Positions 41,675 to 49,871 of a DNA stretch of 64,000 nucleotides are shown piece after piece. The notes below the pieces were generated by a model. It had not been told where the DNA came from. It saw nothing but the letters and a program-made list of their open reading frames with translations, and ran no database searches. A program made the translations under genes and the position numbers. This DNA comes from Anaerolineales bacterium. GTDB lineage: Bacteria; Chloroflexota; Anaerolineae; Anaerolineales; Villigracilaceae. Every line of letters starts with the position of its first letter. Position 1 is the first letter of the stretch. The DNA lies in NCBI GenBank assembly GCA_030583905.1, contig CP129481.1:3998136-4062135 (forward strand), in the 5' to 3' direction.

Positions 41675-42373
41675 ATGCCAAAAAAGATAGTTCTGTTATT
41701 AGCCATCCCGGTCGCGATCGCCACCGCAGGGATTTATCTCTATTTCAACTACGGACGAAGCGCCGCGCGCACCGTGCAAGTCTTCGACTGGTTCCGTGAC
41801 CCCGCCTCCCGCCCGGAATTGATGATGACAGCCGGGACGCAATGCGGCGACGCTCCCTTCATTTTCCCAACCGACGGCTTGATTGGCTTCATATGGGACG
41901 ATTCCTTCCGTCCCGGTCACCGCCACGCCGGAGTGGACATTTTCTCAGGGACGCAGGTCGGCGTCACGCCGGTGATCGCCGCTTATCCCGGCTACCTCAC
42001 GCGCGAAGCGGATTGGATCTCCACGGTCATCATCCGCGTGCCGAGAGATCCGCTTCAGCCGTCACGCCAGATCTGGGTGTACTATACCCACATGGCAGAC
42101 CGCAACGGACTTTCCTTCATCTCTTCGGAATTCCCCGCTGGAACAAAGGAAGTTTATGTAGAGGCAGGCACGCTCCTCGGTTATCAGGGCAATTACTCCG
42201 GCGACCCGCTCAACCCGACGGGTTTGCATTTGCATATTTCCGTCGTGAAAGACGACGGATTTGGGAATTATTTGAACGAACTCGATATCAACAATACCTA
42301 CGACCCCACGCCGTATTTCGGGCTGCCATTGAATGCAAATATGAACCCGGATACGATCCCGGTATGCAATTGA
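41675..42373 (+). CDS. M23-family peptidase, membrane-anchored
   Basis: This 232-residue protein has an N-terminal membrane anchor or uncleaved signal (4-24) and an M23 fold. The zinc-binding motifs are HRHAGVDIF (about 87-95, with His and Asp) and HLHIS (about 191-195). It should cleave peptidoglycan peptides or act in cell-wall remodelling outside the membrane. The start at 41675 is chosen because TATAAT (41662-41667) lies seven bases upstream and the hydrophobic anchor begins there. No Shine-Dalgarno site is seen. Confidence 0.88.
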   Translation: MPKKIVLLLAIPVAIATAGIYLYFNYGRSAARTVQVFDWFRDPASRPELMMTAGTQCGDAPFIFPTDGLIGFIWDDSFRPGHRHAGVDIFSGTQVGVTPVIAAYPGYLTREADWISTVIIRVPRDPLQPSRQIWVYYTHMADRNGLSFISSEFPAGTKEVYVEAGTLLGYQGNYSGDPLNPTGLHLHISVVKDDGFGNYLNELDINNTYDPTPYFGLPLNANMNPDTIPVCN

Positions 42374-42423
42374 GGTGTCAAGTGCGCGGTGTCAGGTATC
42401 AGGTGCCAAGTTTCAGGTGAAGG

Positions 42424-43026
42424 ATGAATATGCTGAGAGATAAAGTCGTTTTGATCACCGGCGCAGGCAAGGGTGCGGGACGCGCACTCGCAGAGGCACT
42501 CGCCGAACGCGGCGCGGTCATTGCCGCAAATGACATCTCCCCCATCAACGTGGAGGAGGTGGTCAAGCGCATCAACGCGAGCGGAGGGAAAGCGCACGCC
42601 TATATCGAGGACATTGCCAAAAAAGTCGGGGCACAGACCGTTGTAAAAAATGTCGAAGATGATTTCGGACACATTGACATCCTGATCAATCACGCGGCGG
42701 TGGAGCCGCACGTTTCCCTGCTGAACATGGACGAGTGGGACTGGCACCGTACGCTGGATGTCAACTTGACGGGCGCGTTCCTGATGATCCAGTCAGCGGG
42801 GTGGGTGATGCGGGCGAAAGGTCACGGGGTGATTGTGAATCTGGTTGCGGGAACAGGTGAAAGGTCCAAAAAAGAGGCGGGGGCGTATCTTGCCAGCAAG
42901 GCGGGGCTGGTCGAGCTGTCCCGTCAGGCGGATGCGGAATTAAGCCCGCATGGCGTGCGCGTGTTTGCTGTCGAAAATTCCGATGATGTGGTTGAGACCA
43001 TCCTATCAATGCTGGAGGAAAAATGA
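42424..43026 (+). CDS. Short-chain dehydrogenase/reductase, atypical
   Basis: This 200-residue SDR-fold protein has the nucleotide loop TGAGKGAG (about 11-18), NHAAVEP in place of NNAG and the YLASK active-site Tyr-Lys pair (about 158-162). The position of the catalytic Ser, about 13 residues before the Tyr, is Ala or Gly in VNLVAGTG. The protein is also shorter than the usual 245 residues at its C-terminus. Redox activity is therefore uncertain. Starts at 42424 and 42430 are both possible. The stop overlaps the DinB gene start (ATGA). Confidence 0.82.
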   Translation: MNMLRDKVVLITGAGKGAGRALAEALAERGAVIAANDISPINVEEVVKRINASGGKAHAYIEDIAKKVGAQTVVKNVEDDFGHIDILINHAAVEPHVSLLNMDEWDWHRTLDVNLTGAFLMIQSAGWVMRAKGHGVIVNLVAGTGERSKKEAGAYLASKAGLVELSRQADAELSPHGVRVFAVENSDDVVETILSMLEEK

Positions 43027-43493
43027 AGGAATTGCTGGAATACCGCGTCAAACTGGTGGAACGGCTGGGGGAGGCGACGATTGAATTTTGCGCCGCCTGT
43101 ACCGGATACAATGACCCGTTTGCCATTACCGTTGGCGATTGGACCGTCCATCAGATCGCTGCACACACGCGCGATGTTGAAAAATCCGTGTATGGCGCGC
43201 GGGTGCGGCGGGTGTTGGAGCAGGAAAATCCCGAATTTGCCAGTTTTGACGCCGACGCGTGGATGGCGAAGCATTACCGAAAAGACGAGCCGCTAACACA
43301 GATCCTGGATGAACTTTCGGCGAGTGTCAACGGGTTATGCGAGATGCTAAAGGATGTGCCGCGTGAGGCGTGGTCGCGGGTAAGCAGGCACGAAACGATG
43401 GGCGGCGAGTTGACCATGCAGCTGTGGGTCGAGCGCAGTCTGGCACACATCGAGGAGCATTTGACAGAGCTGAAAAAGGCGGGAAATCCGTGA
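43023..43493 (+). CDS. DinB-family protein
   Basis: This 156-residue four-helix-bundle protein has the DinB/YfiT pattern: VGDWTVHQIAAHTRDVEKSVYGA near the N-terminus and VERSLAHIEEHLTEL near the C-terminus. These supply three His ligands for a metal. Such proteins include thiol-dependent transferases, but the substrate here is unknown. Its start overlaps the stop of the SDR gene by four bases. Confidence 0.85.
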   Translation: MKELLEYRVKLVERLGEATIEFCAACTGYNDPFAITVGDWTVHQIAAHTRDVEKSVYGARVRRVLEQENPEFASFDADAWMAKHYRKDEPLTQILDELSASVNGLCEMLKDVPREAWSRVSRHETMGGELTMQLWVERSLAHIEEHLTELKKAGNP

Positions 43494-43536
43494 ATTTTGC
43501 CCGTTTTTTGCGTATTCCTGGGGTAAAATAGGGCGC

Positions 43537-44193
43537 ATGAAGAAACAACGAATTATCCTGGTAGATGATCATGAGGTGGTGCGGCTCGGTTTGAAATCAC
43601 TGCTGGAGCGGCACCCGCAATTCGACGTCGTTGGAGAAGCGGGTTCGGCTCGCGAGGCGCTGGAACAGACCGCCCTGCTCAAGCCTGATGTGGTCGTGAT
43701 GGATATTCGCCTGCCCGGCACATCGGGCATCGAAGCCTGCGAGCAGATCGTTAATCAATTCCCCAATACAAAAGTCATCATGCTTACCTCGTACGCCGAG
43801 GACGAGATGTTGTTCTCCGCCATCCGTGCGGGCGCTTCGGGCTACATCCTCAAGCAGATCGGCAGCGAGGACCTCATCAAGGCACTCGAGTCTGTGGGGC
43901 GCGGCGAGGCGCTGCTCGATCCCGCCGTTACCCAGCGCGTCTTCCAGGAAGTGCGCCGCGCGGTGAAGGAGGAAGAGGCTTCGGCGTTCGCCCACTTAAG
44001 CCAGCAGGAAAAACACGTGCTTTTGCTCGTCTCCGAAGGCAAGACCAACCGCGAGATCGCCAAGACATTGTTCCTCGGCGAAGGCACGGTGCGGAATTAC
44101 GTTTCGAGCATTCTCTCGAAGTTGAACGTCAACAACCGCGCCGAGGCGGCGGCATACGCGGTGGAACACAATCTTCGGGAATACATTTCCTAG
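43537..44193 (+). CDS. NarL/LuxR-type response regulator
   Basis: This 218-residue regulator has a receiver with acidic residues D10-D11, phosphoacceptor Asp56 in VVMDIRLP and Lys in YILKQIG. A LuxR helix-turn-helix follows (about 150-205, with LSQQEKHVLLLVSEGKTNREIAKTLFLGEGTVRNYVSSI). No kinase gene is adjacent, so it is an orphan here. A TAAAAT box lies seven bases before the ATG, another possible leaderless start. A strong terminator follows. Confidence 0.94.
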   Translation: MKKQRIILVDDHEVVRLGLKSLLERHPQFDVVGEAGSAREALEQTALLKPDVVVMDIRLPGTSGIEACEQIVNQFPNTKVIMLTSYAEDEMLFSAIRAGASGYILKQIGSEDLIKALESVGRGEALLDPAVTQRVFQEVRRAVKEEEASAFAHLSQQEKHVLLLVSEGKTNREIAKTLFLGEGTVRNYVSSILSKLNVNNRAEAAAYAVEHNLREYIS

Positions 44194-44211
44194 GCATTCC
44201 AGAGTAGAATC

Positions 44212-44242
44212 ACGGAGACACGTTCTGTGTCTCCGTTTTTTC
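44212..44242 (+). terminator. Terminator after the NarL-type regulator gene
   Basis: A 10-base stem (ACGGAGACAC and its complement) with a 5-base loop is followed by TTTTTTCTTT. Confidence 0.9.
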
Positions 44243-44283
44243 TTTAATCCCACTTGTTCATCGGTGGTCATAAACAGGTTGCC

Positions 44284-44850
44284 ATGTTCCCATTCGTACA
44301 TCTGACAGACGGCACGATCACCCTGCGCCCGTTCGAATTCGGCGAGGAAGTCATCCTACGCAACGCGGTACACGAATCCATGCGGGAACTCAGCCCGTGG
44401 ATGTCGTGGGCGAACTCCAGTTACACCGTGGATGTGGCGCGTAATTTCATCGCCATTACACGCGCGGAATGGTCGCGCGGCACGCTGTATTCCTTCGCCA
44501 TTACAGATACTAGAACGCACGGATTCCTCGGCGGCTGCGGCTTGAGTCATATCCACCCGATCTATAAATTCTGCAACCTCGGCTATTGGGTGCGGACGCC
44601 GCATCACGGCAGGGGCATTGCAGGGCGGGCCGCAAAACTTGCCGCCCGCTACGCCTTTGAAAAAGCGGGCATCATCCGCGCGGAAATTGTGATTGCGATG
44701 GGGAACGACGCCAGTAAACGCGTCGCTGAAAAGATCGACGCGCACTACGAGGGAATTTTGCTAAACAGGATGACCGTCGGCAAGCAGATCTACGACGCGC
44801 ACATGTTCTCGCTTCTCCCCTCCGATTTTGGGCTGGTTGCCAGTTTGTAG
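44284..44850 (+). CDS. GNAT acetyltransferase, RimJ/RimL-like
   Basis: This 188-residue GNAT has the N-terminal TDGTITLRPFEFGEE typical of RimJ/RimL-like enzymes. The acetyl-CoA loop is in HHGRGIAGRAAKLAARYAFEKAGI and the C-terminal motif is GNDASKRVAEKI. It may acetylate ribosomal-protein N-termini or small amines. The ATG at 44284 is preferred over an in-frame TTG at 44254; the ribosome-binding site is weak in both cases. It is separate from the five-gene GNAT array. Confidence 0.88.
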   Translation: MFPFVHLTDGTITLRPFEFGEEVILRNAVHESMRELSPWMSWANSSYTVDVARNFIAITRAEWSRGTLYSFAITDTRTHGFLGGCGLSHIHPIYKFCNLGYWVRTPHHGRGIAGRAAKLAARYAFEKAGIIRAEIVIAMGNDASKRVAEKIDAHYEGILLNRMTVGKQIYDAHMFSLLPSDFGLVASL

Positions 44851-44852
44851 GC

Positions 44853-45704
44853 TTACTTCTCCCCGCTGACCTTCATCCAAGCCTTTTTCATATTCAGCGC
44901 ATCCTCTTCCATGATCGGGCTTTCGCACAGGATGCGTCCCGCACAGCCGAACGCGTGCATGGCTTTGAAGAGCGCCTTCAGATCCAAATCCGCTTCGGCG
45001 AGGGGCAGGTGATTCTTCTCCCCTTTCGGTCCATATTCGATGCCGGAGAGATGGATGTGCAAATTCTTCAACGCCTTTTTACCAAGCGTCTTGCCGTATT
45101 TCTCCAACAAACGTGACCATTCGTCATAGGTGTTCATCGTGCCGTCACCGGGGCGGGCGTGCAGGTGGGCAAAATCGAGGCAGGGCTGTACCATGTCCAT
45201 GGCTTTGCTCATCGCGAGCGCGTCCTCGAACGAACCGAGCATCGCGGACTTGCCCATCGTCTCCGGGCGCAATGTGACCTTGTCGCCGTTCTTCTGCAAT
45301 TCCTTCACACAGCTTTCCAAACGCGGCAGGGCAACCTTCAGCACAGCCGCGGGGTCGTTGCCGAAATATGAGCCGGGATGAAAGATGATATCCGTTGCGC
45401 CTGCCAGATAGCCATAGTGCGCCGCATCCATCAGGCGCTTGCGTGACTTGCTCCATTCTTCATCCGTAGCGTTCAAATTGATGAAATACGGCGCGTGGAC
45501 GCTCAGGGCAACTCCCTGTTCCGCGCCCGTGGATTTGATCGCCGCGCAGGTCGCTTCAGTCACGCGTACCGATTGCACCCAGCCCAGTTCGAGCGCATCC
45601 AAACCGATGGATCTGCTGAATCCGATCGCGCCGACCGAGCCTCCCGGTTTCTTGGGCGTTCCAACGGGCGAGCCGACGGTTCCGAATTTGAAGGATAAGG
45701 ACAT
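44853..45704 (-). CDS. Endonuclease IV-like TIM-barrel protein
   Basis: This 283-residue protein has the AP-endonuclease 2/Nfo fold. Metal-binding motifs are SVHAPYFINLN (about 70), IIFHPGSYFG (about 108), RPETMGK, CLDFAHLHAR, HIHLSGIEYG and CESP. These match the trinuclear zinc site of endonuclease IV, so repair of abasic sites is likely. The chain has a Gly/Pro/Lys-rich opening (GTVGSPVGTPKKPGG). GGAG lies before the ATG. It is the last gene of the minus-strand group with dgkA and ybeY. Confidence 0.88.
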   Translation of the reverse strand: MSLSFKFGTVGSPVGTPKKPGGSVGAIGFSRSIGLDALELGWVQSVRVTEATCAAIKSTGAEQGVALSVHAPYFINLNATDEEWSKSRKRLMDAAHYGYLAGATDIIFHPGSYFGNDPAAVLKVALPRLESCVKELQKNGDKVTLRPETMGKSAMLGSFEDALAMSKAMDMVQPCLDFAHLHARPGDGTMNTYDEWSRLLEKYGKTLGKKALKNLHIHLSGIEYGPKGEKNHLPLAEADLDLKALFKAMHAFGCAGRILCESPIMEEDALNMKKAWMKVSGEK

Positions 45705-45718
45705 AAGAACTCCAGAGA

Positions 45719-46108
45719 TCAGGGATTAGAAATCAATATGGTTAGTTTCAACCAAAACGGCGGACCAAGAATAAGCAAGCCGATCAAAATGGCTGCAAGC
45801 GCGGCAACCAGCACCGCCGCCGCGCCCACATCCTTGCCGATCTTGGCAAGCGGATGCTCATCCGGGCTGGCAAGATCCACTACGACCTCGATGGCGGTAT
45901 TGATGAATTCCGCAGTGAACACGAACGCGGCGGTCAGGATGATGAGCGCCCAATCGTGCAGGGATAGCTGCAGCCACAGCCCCACAAAAAAAACCGCCGT
46001 CGCAATCGCACTGTGGATCCACGCATTGCGTTGGGTGCGCAGGACATAGAACCATCCGCGAAAGGCATGGCGGAAGGATTGGATCCGCGAGAGGACGAAC
46101 GCTTTCAC
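45719..46108 (-). CDS. dgkA: Diacylglycerol/undecaprenol kinase
   Basis: This 129-residue integral membrane kinase of the DgkA family has three transmembrane helices and the signature AEFINTAIEVVVDL (about 63-76) with conserved Glu and Asn. In Gram-positive-type members the substrate is undecaprenol. The start is a GTG at 46108 that overlaps the ybeY stop (GTGA); an upstream ATG would place residues on top of ybeY and is rejected. Order ybeY-dgkA matches the conserved bacterial cluster. Confidence 0.92.
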   Translation of the reverse strand: MKAFVLSRIQSFRHAFRGWFYVLRTQRNAWIHSAIATAVFFVGLWLQLSLHDWALIILTAAFVFTAEFINTAIEVVVDLASPDEHPLAKIGKDVGAAAVLVAALAAILIGLLILGPPFWLKLTILISNP

Positions 46109-46581
46109 TCTGAGTCCTGTATCTTGATGTGGGACAATCCGAGTCGTTCCAGGACCTTTGCCTGTTCCTCCCACATGGCAGTTTTTTCCTCCGCTGTGGC
46201 ATGGTCGTGACCGAGCAGATGCAGAACGCCGTGCACCACCAGCAATTGCACCTCGGCTTCCACGGGATGTCCCGCCACCTCCGCCTGCTGCGCGGCACGG
46301 GGAATCGAAATGACCACGTCACCCAGATAGGTGGAGCCCGTTTCCGGGTCCGATTCGGAGGCGGGGAAGGAAAGCACGTCGGTTGACGCATCCACGCCGA
46401 GATAATCTCGATTCAGTTCATGCAGTTGGCGGTCATCGGTCAGGACGATGGTCAGGTCTGCGTTGGAAAGATCAAGTTCGAGGTCCGGGTTGAGCGGCGG
46501 TGAAATTTCGAGGGTGAGACGTGCTGCGCGTTCAAGCAGGGCAGACTCCAAAAAATCTTGTTGGTTGTCAATGAAGATCAT
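46105..46581 (-). CDS. ybeY: Endoribonuclease YbeY
   Basis: This 158-residue rRNA-maturation and quality-control RNase has the zinc motif VVHGVLHLLGHDH (about 119-131). The preceding NRDYLGVDASTDVLSFP is typical of the family. The start overlaps the 7TM-HD gene stop by four bases (ATGA), and the stop overlaps the dgkA start. Confidence 0.95.
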   Translation of the reverse strand: MIFIDNQQDFLESALLERAARLTLEISPPLNPDLELDLSNADLTIVLTDDRQLHELNRDYLGVDASTDVLSFPASESDPETGSTYLGDVVISIPRAAQQAEVAGHPVEAEVQLLVVHGVLHLLGHDHATAEEKTAMWEEQAKVLERLGLSHIKIQDSE

Positions 46582-48677
46582 TTATTTTTTACCGCGGAAA
46601 GGGTGGCATCCTGATCGGGCACACTGGCTTTGGGATACTGGATGCGTGGGTGGTAGGAGCCGCGCAGGGTGGAGATGAAGGATTCCATGATCAGGTTCAG
46701 GTCGCGCAGGGTCAGCAGCGTATCGTCCAGTTGGTTGTAGCGCTGTACGGTTTCGACCACGCTGGAAACCAGTTTGCGGATGGTGTCTTCATCGGTGGGA
46801 CGCTCGGCGCGGGCGCGGGCTTCGGTGGCATCCGCCAGCATGAGCAGGGCGGATTCGCGCGAGGCGGGACGCGGACCGGGGTAACGGAATTTCTCGATAT
46901 CCACCTTGGATGCGTCGCCGCCAGCGGCTTCGATCGCCTGATTGTATTGATACTGTGTGATAAGCGTACCGTGATGTTCGAGGATGAAATCGTGCAGGCG
47001 GCGGGGCAGGCGGTGTTTCTTCGCAAGCTGAACGCCGTCTGTGACGTGCCGGATGATGGTCGCGGAGACCTCTTCCGGGTCTGCATCTTGATGCGTATTG
47101 AGGTTGTCCGCCACCTGGTTTTCGATGAAGAAATTCGGGTTGAGCGCCTTGCCGATGTCATGGAATATCGCGCCGACGCGCGTGAGCAGCGGATCCGCGC
47201 CGATCTTTTCGGCGGCTTGCTCGGCAAGATTGGCAACGTTCAAACTATGCTGATAGGTGCCGGGCGCATTGCGGAGCAGGAATTGAAGCAGGGGAAAATC
47301 GGGACGGGAAAGATCGAGCAGCTGCAGGGCAGTGGTCAGCCCCAGCATTTGTGCGAAGAGATATTGTAAAAGCAGTGTCACGCTGGCGGCGGAAAAGCCC
47401 GCAAAGGCTGCCACTCCAAGAAATTGCACAAGCCCTAGAAGATCAGGCTGGAAGAACGGCAGGCGATAGGCGATCAATACGACCAAGCCGGAGAGCGAGA
47501 TGGCGATCCCTGCGCGCACGAACCCCCAGATGCGGCGAGCTGGTCCAAGGGCGAGCAAGCCAAGCAGGGATGAGATCAGGTAATAACTGGTCAGGTCGAG
47601 GGAATTGGGAAGCCCATAGCCAGCCAGCAGGGCAAGCGGGATCGAGACCACCAACCCCACTTCCAGACCGAACAAAGCGGTCAACAGCAAACCGGCGGCT
47701 TGCAAAGGATAGCCATAGGGGGCAAGCGTGCGTTCTGTAAACAAGCGCGCTCCAGCCAAAAAGATGATGAACAATAATGCGATCAGCAGTGCACTGCGCG
47801 GATCGTTGAGAATAATGGCGCGTTTTCGGCGGAAAAAGTAAAGCGGCACGAAGATGGCGGAGAGGGCAATAATCGCCGCCGCACCGAGCATATCCTGCCA
47901 GCGCTGCGTGGGGCGGATAATGTCCAGTTGTTGGAAGGCTTCCATGTCAGCGGGGGTGATGATCTCGCCCGCCGAAACGATGGTCTCCCCGGTTTTATAG
48001 GATTTTACAATCGGTTTCACCGCTTCACGTGCCGATTGCCGTGCGGCATCGGTCAATTCCTGGCTGAAGAAACTGTTCGGCACCACAAAGGATGCAACCA
48101 ACTCGGTCACCAGCATGGCTTGTTGTTCGCTCAGCACAAGACTGACAGAGGATGATACTGCTGACTGTGTCGCCTCCAGCCTGTCTTCGTAGATGGCGCG
48201 GCGCATGATCGTTTCCAGCACCCGGAGCGACTCGGTTTGCACGGTATCCCAGCGGGGATCTGAAATGCCGATCAGAAAATCAATGGTCTCGACCTTCAAA
48301 CGGATATCGCTCAGGGCGAGGATGCTGGTACGTTTTTCGGCGGGGGTCAATTCGCTGTTGCGGACAGCGGTGATGTTCTGCAGTGTGGTGCGCAGACGGT
48401 CGATCTGTTGGCGGGCAATGGCGGGATCGGGGGAACTATACACCGGCAGGACGGCGCTTTCCGCCGCTTTGCGGGCTTCCTCCGTGCGCACTTCGCTGAC
48501 GTACTCAATATCCCTTGGGGATTGTATAGTGGACTGCGCCACATCCCCCACCGCCACGGTTTGAATGCCGGAACTAGAACCAAGCGGCACGGTCAGCAAC
48601 ACAAAGGAGACCAGACTGACTACAGCGATCAGACTGATCCGGTAAATGCGGCTGCGGGCGATGGCAAAGGTTTCCAT
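46578..48677 (-). CDS. 7TM-HD family phosphodiesterase (PgpH/YqfF-like)
   Basis: This 699-residue membrane protein has an N-terminal transmembrane anchor, a long extracytoplasmic domain (about 45-265), a seven-helix bundle (about 275-465) and a C-terminal HD domain. The HD domain carries HSLNVANLAEQAA, FHDIGKALNPNFF and RHVTDG metal ligands. Characterised relatives (PgpH) degrade cyclic di-AMP, so that activity is the best guess. Starts at 48677 and 48683 are both possible. The gene is followed by ybeY and dgkA with overlapping stop and start codons, as in the conserved yqfF-ybeY-dgkA cluster, but phoH is not seen. Confidence 0.92.
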   Translation of the reverse strand: METFAIARSRIYRISLIAVVSLVSFVLLTVPLGSSSGIQTVAVGDVAQSTIQSPRDIEYVSEVRTEEARKAAESAVLPVYSSPDPAIARQQIDRLRTTLQNITAVRNSELTPAEKRTSILALSDIRLKVETIDFLIGISDPRWDTVQTESLRVLETIMRRAIYEDRLEATQSAVSSSVSLVLSEQQAMLVTELVASFVVPNSFFSQELTDAARQSAREAVKPIVKSYKTGETIVSAGEIITPADMEAFQQLDIIRPTQRWQDMLGAAAIIALSAIFVPLYFFRRKRAIILNDPRSALLIALLFIIFLAGARLFTERTLAPYGYPLQAAGLLLTALFGLEVGLVVSIPLALLAGYGLPNSLDLTSYYLISSLLGLLALGPARRIWGFVRAGIAISLSGLVVLIAYRLPFFQPDLLGLVQFLGVAAFAGFSAASVTLLLQYLFAQMLGLTTALQLLDLSRPDFPLLQFLLRNAPGTYQHSLNVANLAEQAAEKIGADPLLTRVGAIFHDIGKALNPNFFIENQVADNLNTHQDADPEEVSATIIRHVTDGVQLAKKHRLPRRLHDFILEHHGTLITQYQYNQAIEAAGGDASKVDIEKFRYPGPRPASRESALLMLADATEARARAERPTDEDTIRKLVSSVVETVQRYNQLDDTLLTLRDLNLIMESFISTLRGSYHPRIQYPKASVPDQDATLSAVKNK

Positions 48678-48680
48678 GGA

Positions 48681-48735
48681 CATAAAACAAACCGCGAGGA
48701 AGCAGGCATGAATCGAACACACCCGCCTCCTCGCG
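48681..48735 (-). terminator. Hairpin between the yqeY-like and 7TM-HD genes
   Basis: Outer arms CGCGAGGA (48693-48700) and TCCTCGCG (48728-48735) enclose a partly paired loop and are followed on the minus strand by TTTGTTTTA. It would end the yqeY-like transcript just before the 7TM-HD start. Confidence 0.65.
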
Positions 48736-48740
48736 ACCTA

Positions 48741-49190
48741 TTATTGCTTTGTGAGCAGTTCCTTTACAGCGGCGCTGATCATGTCGTTCGGCGCGCGCCC
48801 GGCGACCCGCGGCATGACGACCTTCATGACCTTGCCCATGTCGCTCGGCGCGGCAGCGCCGGTCTCTGCGATGGCGGCTTGCACCAGTGCGCGCAGTTCC
48901 TCTGCGGGCATGGCTTTGGGGAGAAACTCCTCCAGCACCTTGATCTCGGCTTCATTGGCGGCGATCAGGTCATCGCGGCTGGCTTTTTTCGCCTCCTCCA
49001 GCGCCTCACGGCGGGTCTTGACCTCCTTTTGGACGAGAGCGGTGACCGCCATATCATCAATTTCGGCGCGCTTGTCCACTTCTGCCTGTTTGACAGCAGC
49101 GAGCGCCATGCGAATGGTGCGTTTGCGGACTTCGTCGCCGCTCTTCATGGCATTTTTCATTGATTCGTTAAGTTTTGCTTTCGTATCCAT
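48741..49190 (-). CDS. GatB/YqeY-domain protein
   Basis: This 149-residue YqeY-like protein resembles the tRNA-binding tail domain of GatB, seen in LNESMKNAMKSGDEVRKRTIRMALAAVKQAEVD-type helices and the C-terminal DMGKVMKVVMPRVAGRAPNDMISAAV. Its precise role is unknown; a link to aminoacyl-tRNA metabolism is inferred from the domain. TATAAT (49203-49198) lies seven bases before the ATG and there is no Shine-Dalgarno site, so the mRNA may be leaderless. Confidence 0.92.
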   Translation of the reverse strand: MDTKAKLNESMKNAMKSGDEVRKRTIRMALAAVKQAEVDKRAEIDDMAVTALVQKEVKTRREALEEAKKASRDDLIAANEAEIKVLEEFLPKAMPAEELRALVQAAIAETGAAAPSDMGKVMKVVMPRVAGRAPNDMISAAVKELLTKQ

Positions 49191-49214
49191 GATTTTGATT
49201 ATACCTTTTTTGGA

Positions 49215-49835
49215 CTATTTATCCGTGAAACGCGCGAACATCTCAGGAGTGAGCAGTTTTTTCAGTAATTCGAATTCATGCAGTGTGCGCTTCATTGCAG
49301 CAGCACAGGCATATTCGAATTTCGGTCCCTGCTCGGGGGAATCCAAATTCATGTGTGCATGTGAATTCTTTGGCAGAAGTTTGAGCGCCAGCGGACGCAA
49401 GGGGCGGATGAAGTACAACCCGTCCAGCAGGATATTGATCGTACCGGCATGAAGGTCCGGGCTTCGGAGCAGGCTCTTCTGGACGGGATCAATTTCGAGC
49501 GGAGGCGGAGGCGAGCCGTTAAATTGGTCCAGCCACATCGAGACGTAATTCGTATGCGAATAGAAATCCTGCACGGCGTGGAGCAGCCTCCCGAACGCGA
49601 TCCACGCGGAAAGGATGCCCGGGGAAAGCAGGGTGGCGATCACATAGCCGCGCTGTTCGATCACATAGCGGTCGCCTTTTTGGATGTCGTTGTCATAATG
49701 AAATTCATCGTGACCGATCAAACCGCTCCAGGCATCCTGTTTGAGGTTGGCGGCGACGATGATTTCCATTGCACGGGGGCTGAAGTGGTCCCCCAATGCT
49801 TCGCGGGTCATGTTTTCGTGAATGGAAACAAGCAT
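49215..49835 (-). CDS. Zinc-dependent phospholipase C-like protein (HET-C type)
   Basis: This 206-residue protein carries HDEFHYDN (about 43-50) and GRLLHAVQDFYSHTNYVSMW (about 82-101). These His and Asp residues are the zinc ligands of the phospholipase C/HET-C fold. Lipid hydrolysis is possible but unproven, and no signal peptide is seen, which is unusual for phospholipase C. The start at 49835 is supported by TATAAT (49847-49842) six bases upstream; a longer frame would run antisense through the adenosyltransferase gene. It is divergent from that gene, with only 36 bases between start codons. Confidence 0.82.
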   Translation of the reverse strand: MLVSIHENMTREALGDHFSPRAMEIIVAANLKQDAWSGLIGHDEFHYDNDIQKGDRYVIEQRGYVIATLLSPGILSAWIAFGRLLHAVQDFYSHTNYVSMWLDQFNGSPPPPLEIDPVQKSLLRSPDLHAGTINILLDGLYFIRPLRPLALKLLPKNSHAHMNLDSPEQGPKFEYACAAAMKRTLHEFELLKKLLTPEMFARFTDK

Positions 49836-49871
49836 CCCAAAATTATAGCCGGAAGTGGTTATAATGCCCCC
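49836..49871. promoter_or_regulatory. Compact divergent promoter region, two -10 boxes
   Basis: In 36 bases between two divergent start codons, TATAAT occurs on the minus strand (49847-49842) and on the plus strand (49860-49865), each six bases before an ATG. No convincing -35 box or ribosome-binding site exists on either side. Each core promoter lies inside the other's upstream region, so the two could interfere. Confidence 0.6.

Noticed and set aside
42374..42423. GTGTCAGGT-like short direct repeats before the SDR gene
   Set aside because: They are too short and degenerate to call an element; they may be a decayed intergenic repeat.
49449..49871. Plus-strand extension of the adenosyltransferase frame upstream of 49872
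   Set aside because: It is antisense to the phospholipase C-like gene. Family similarity begins exactly at the ATG at 49872.
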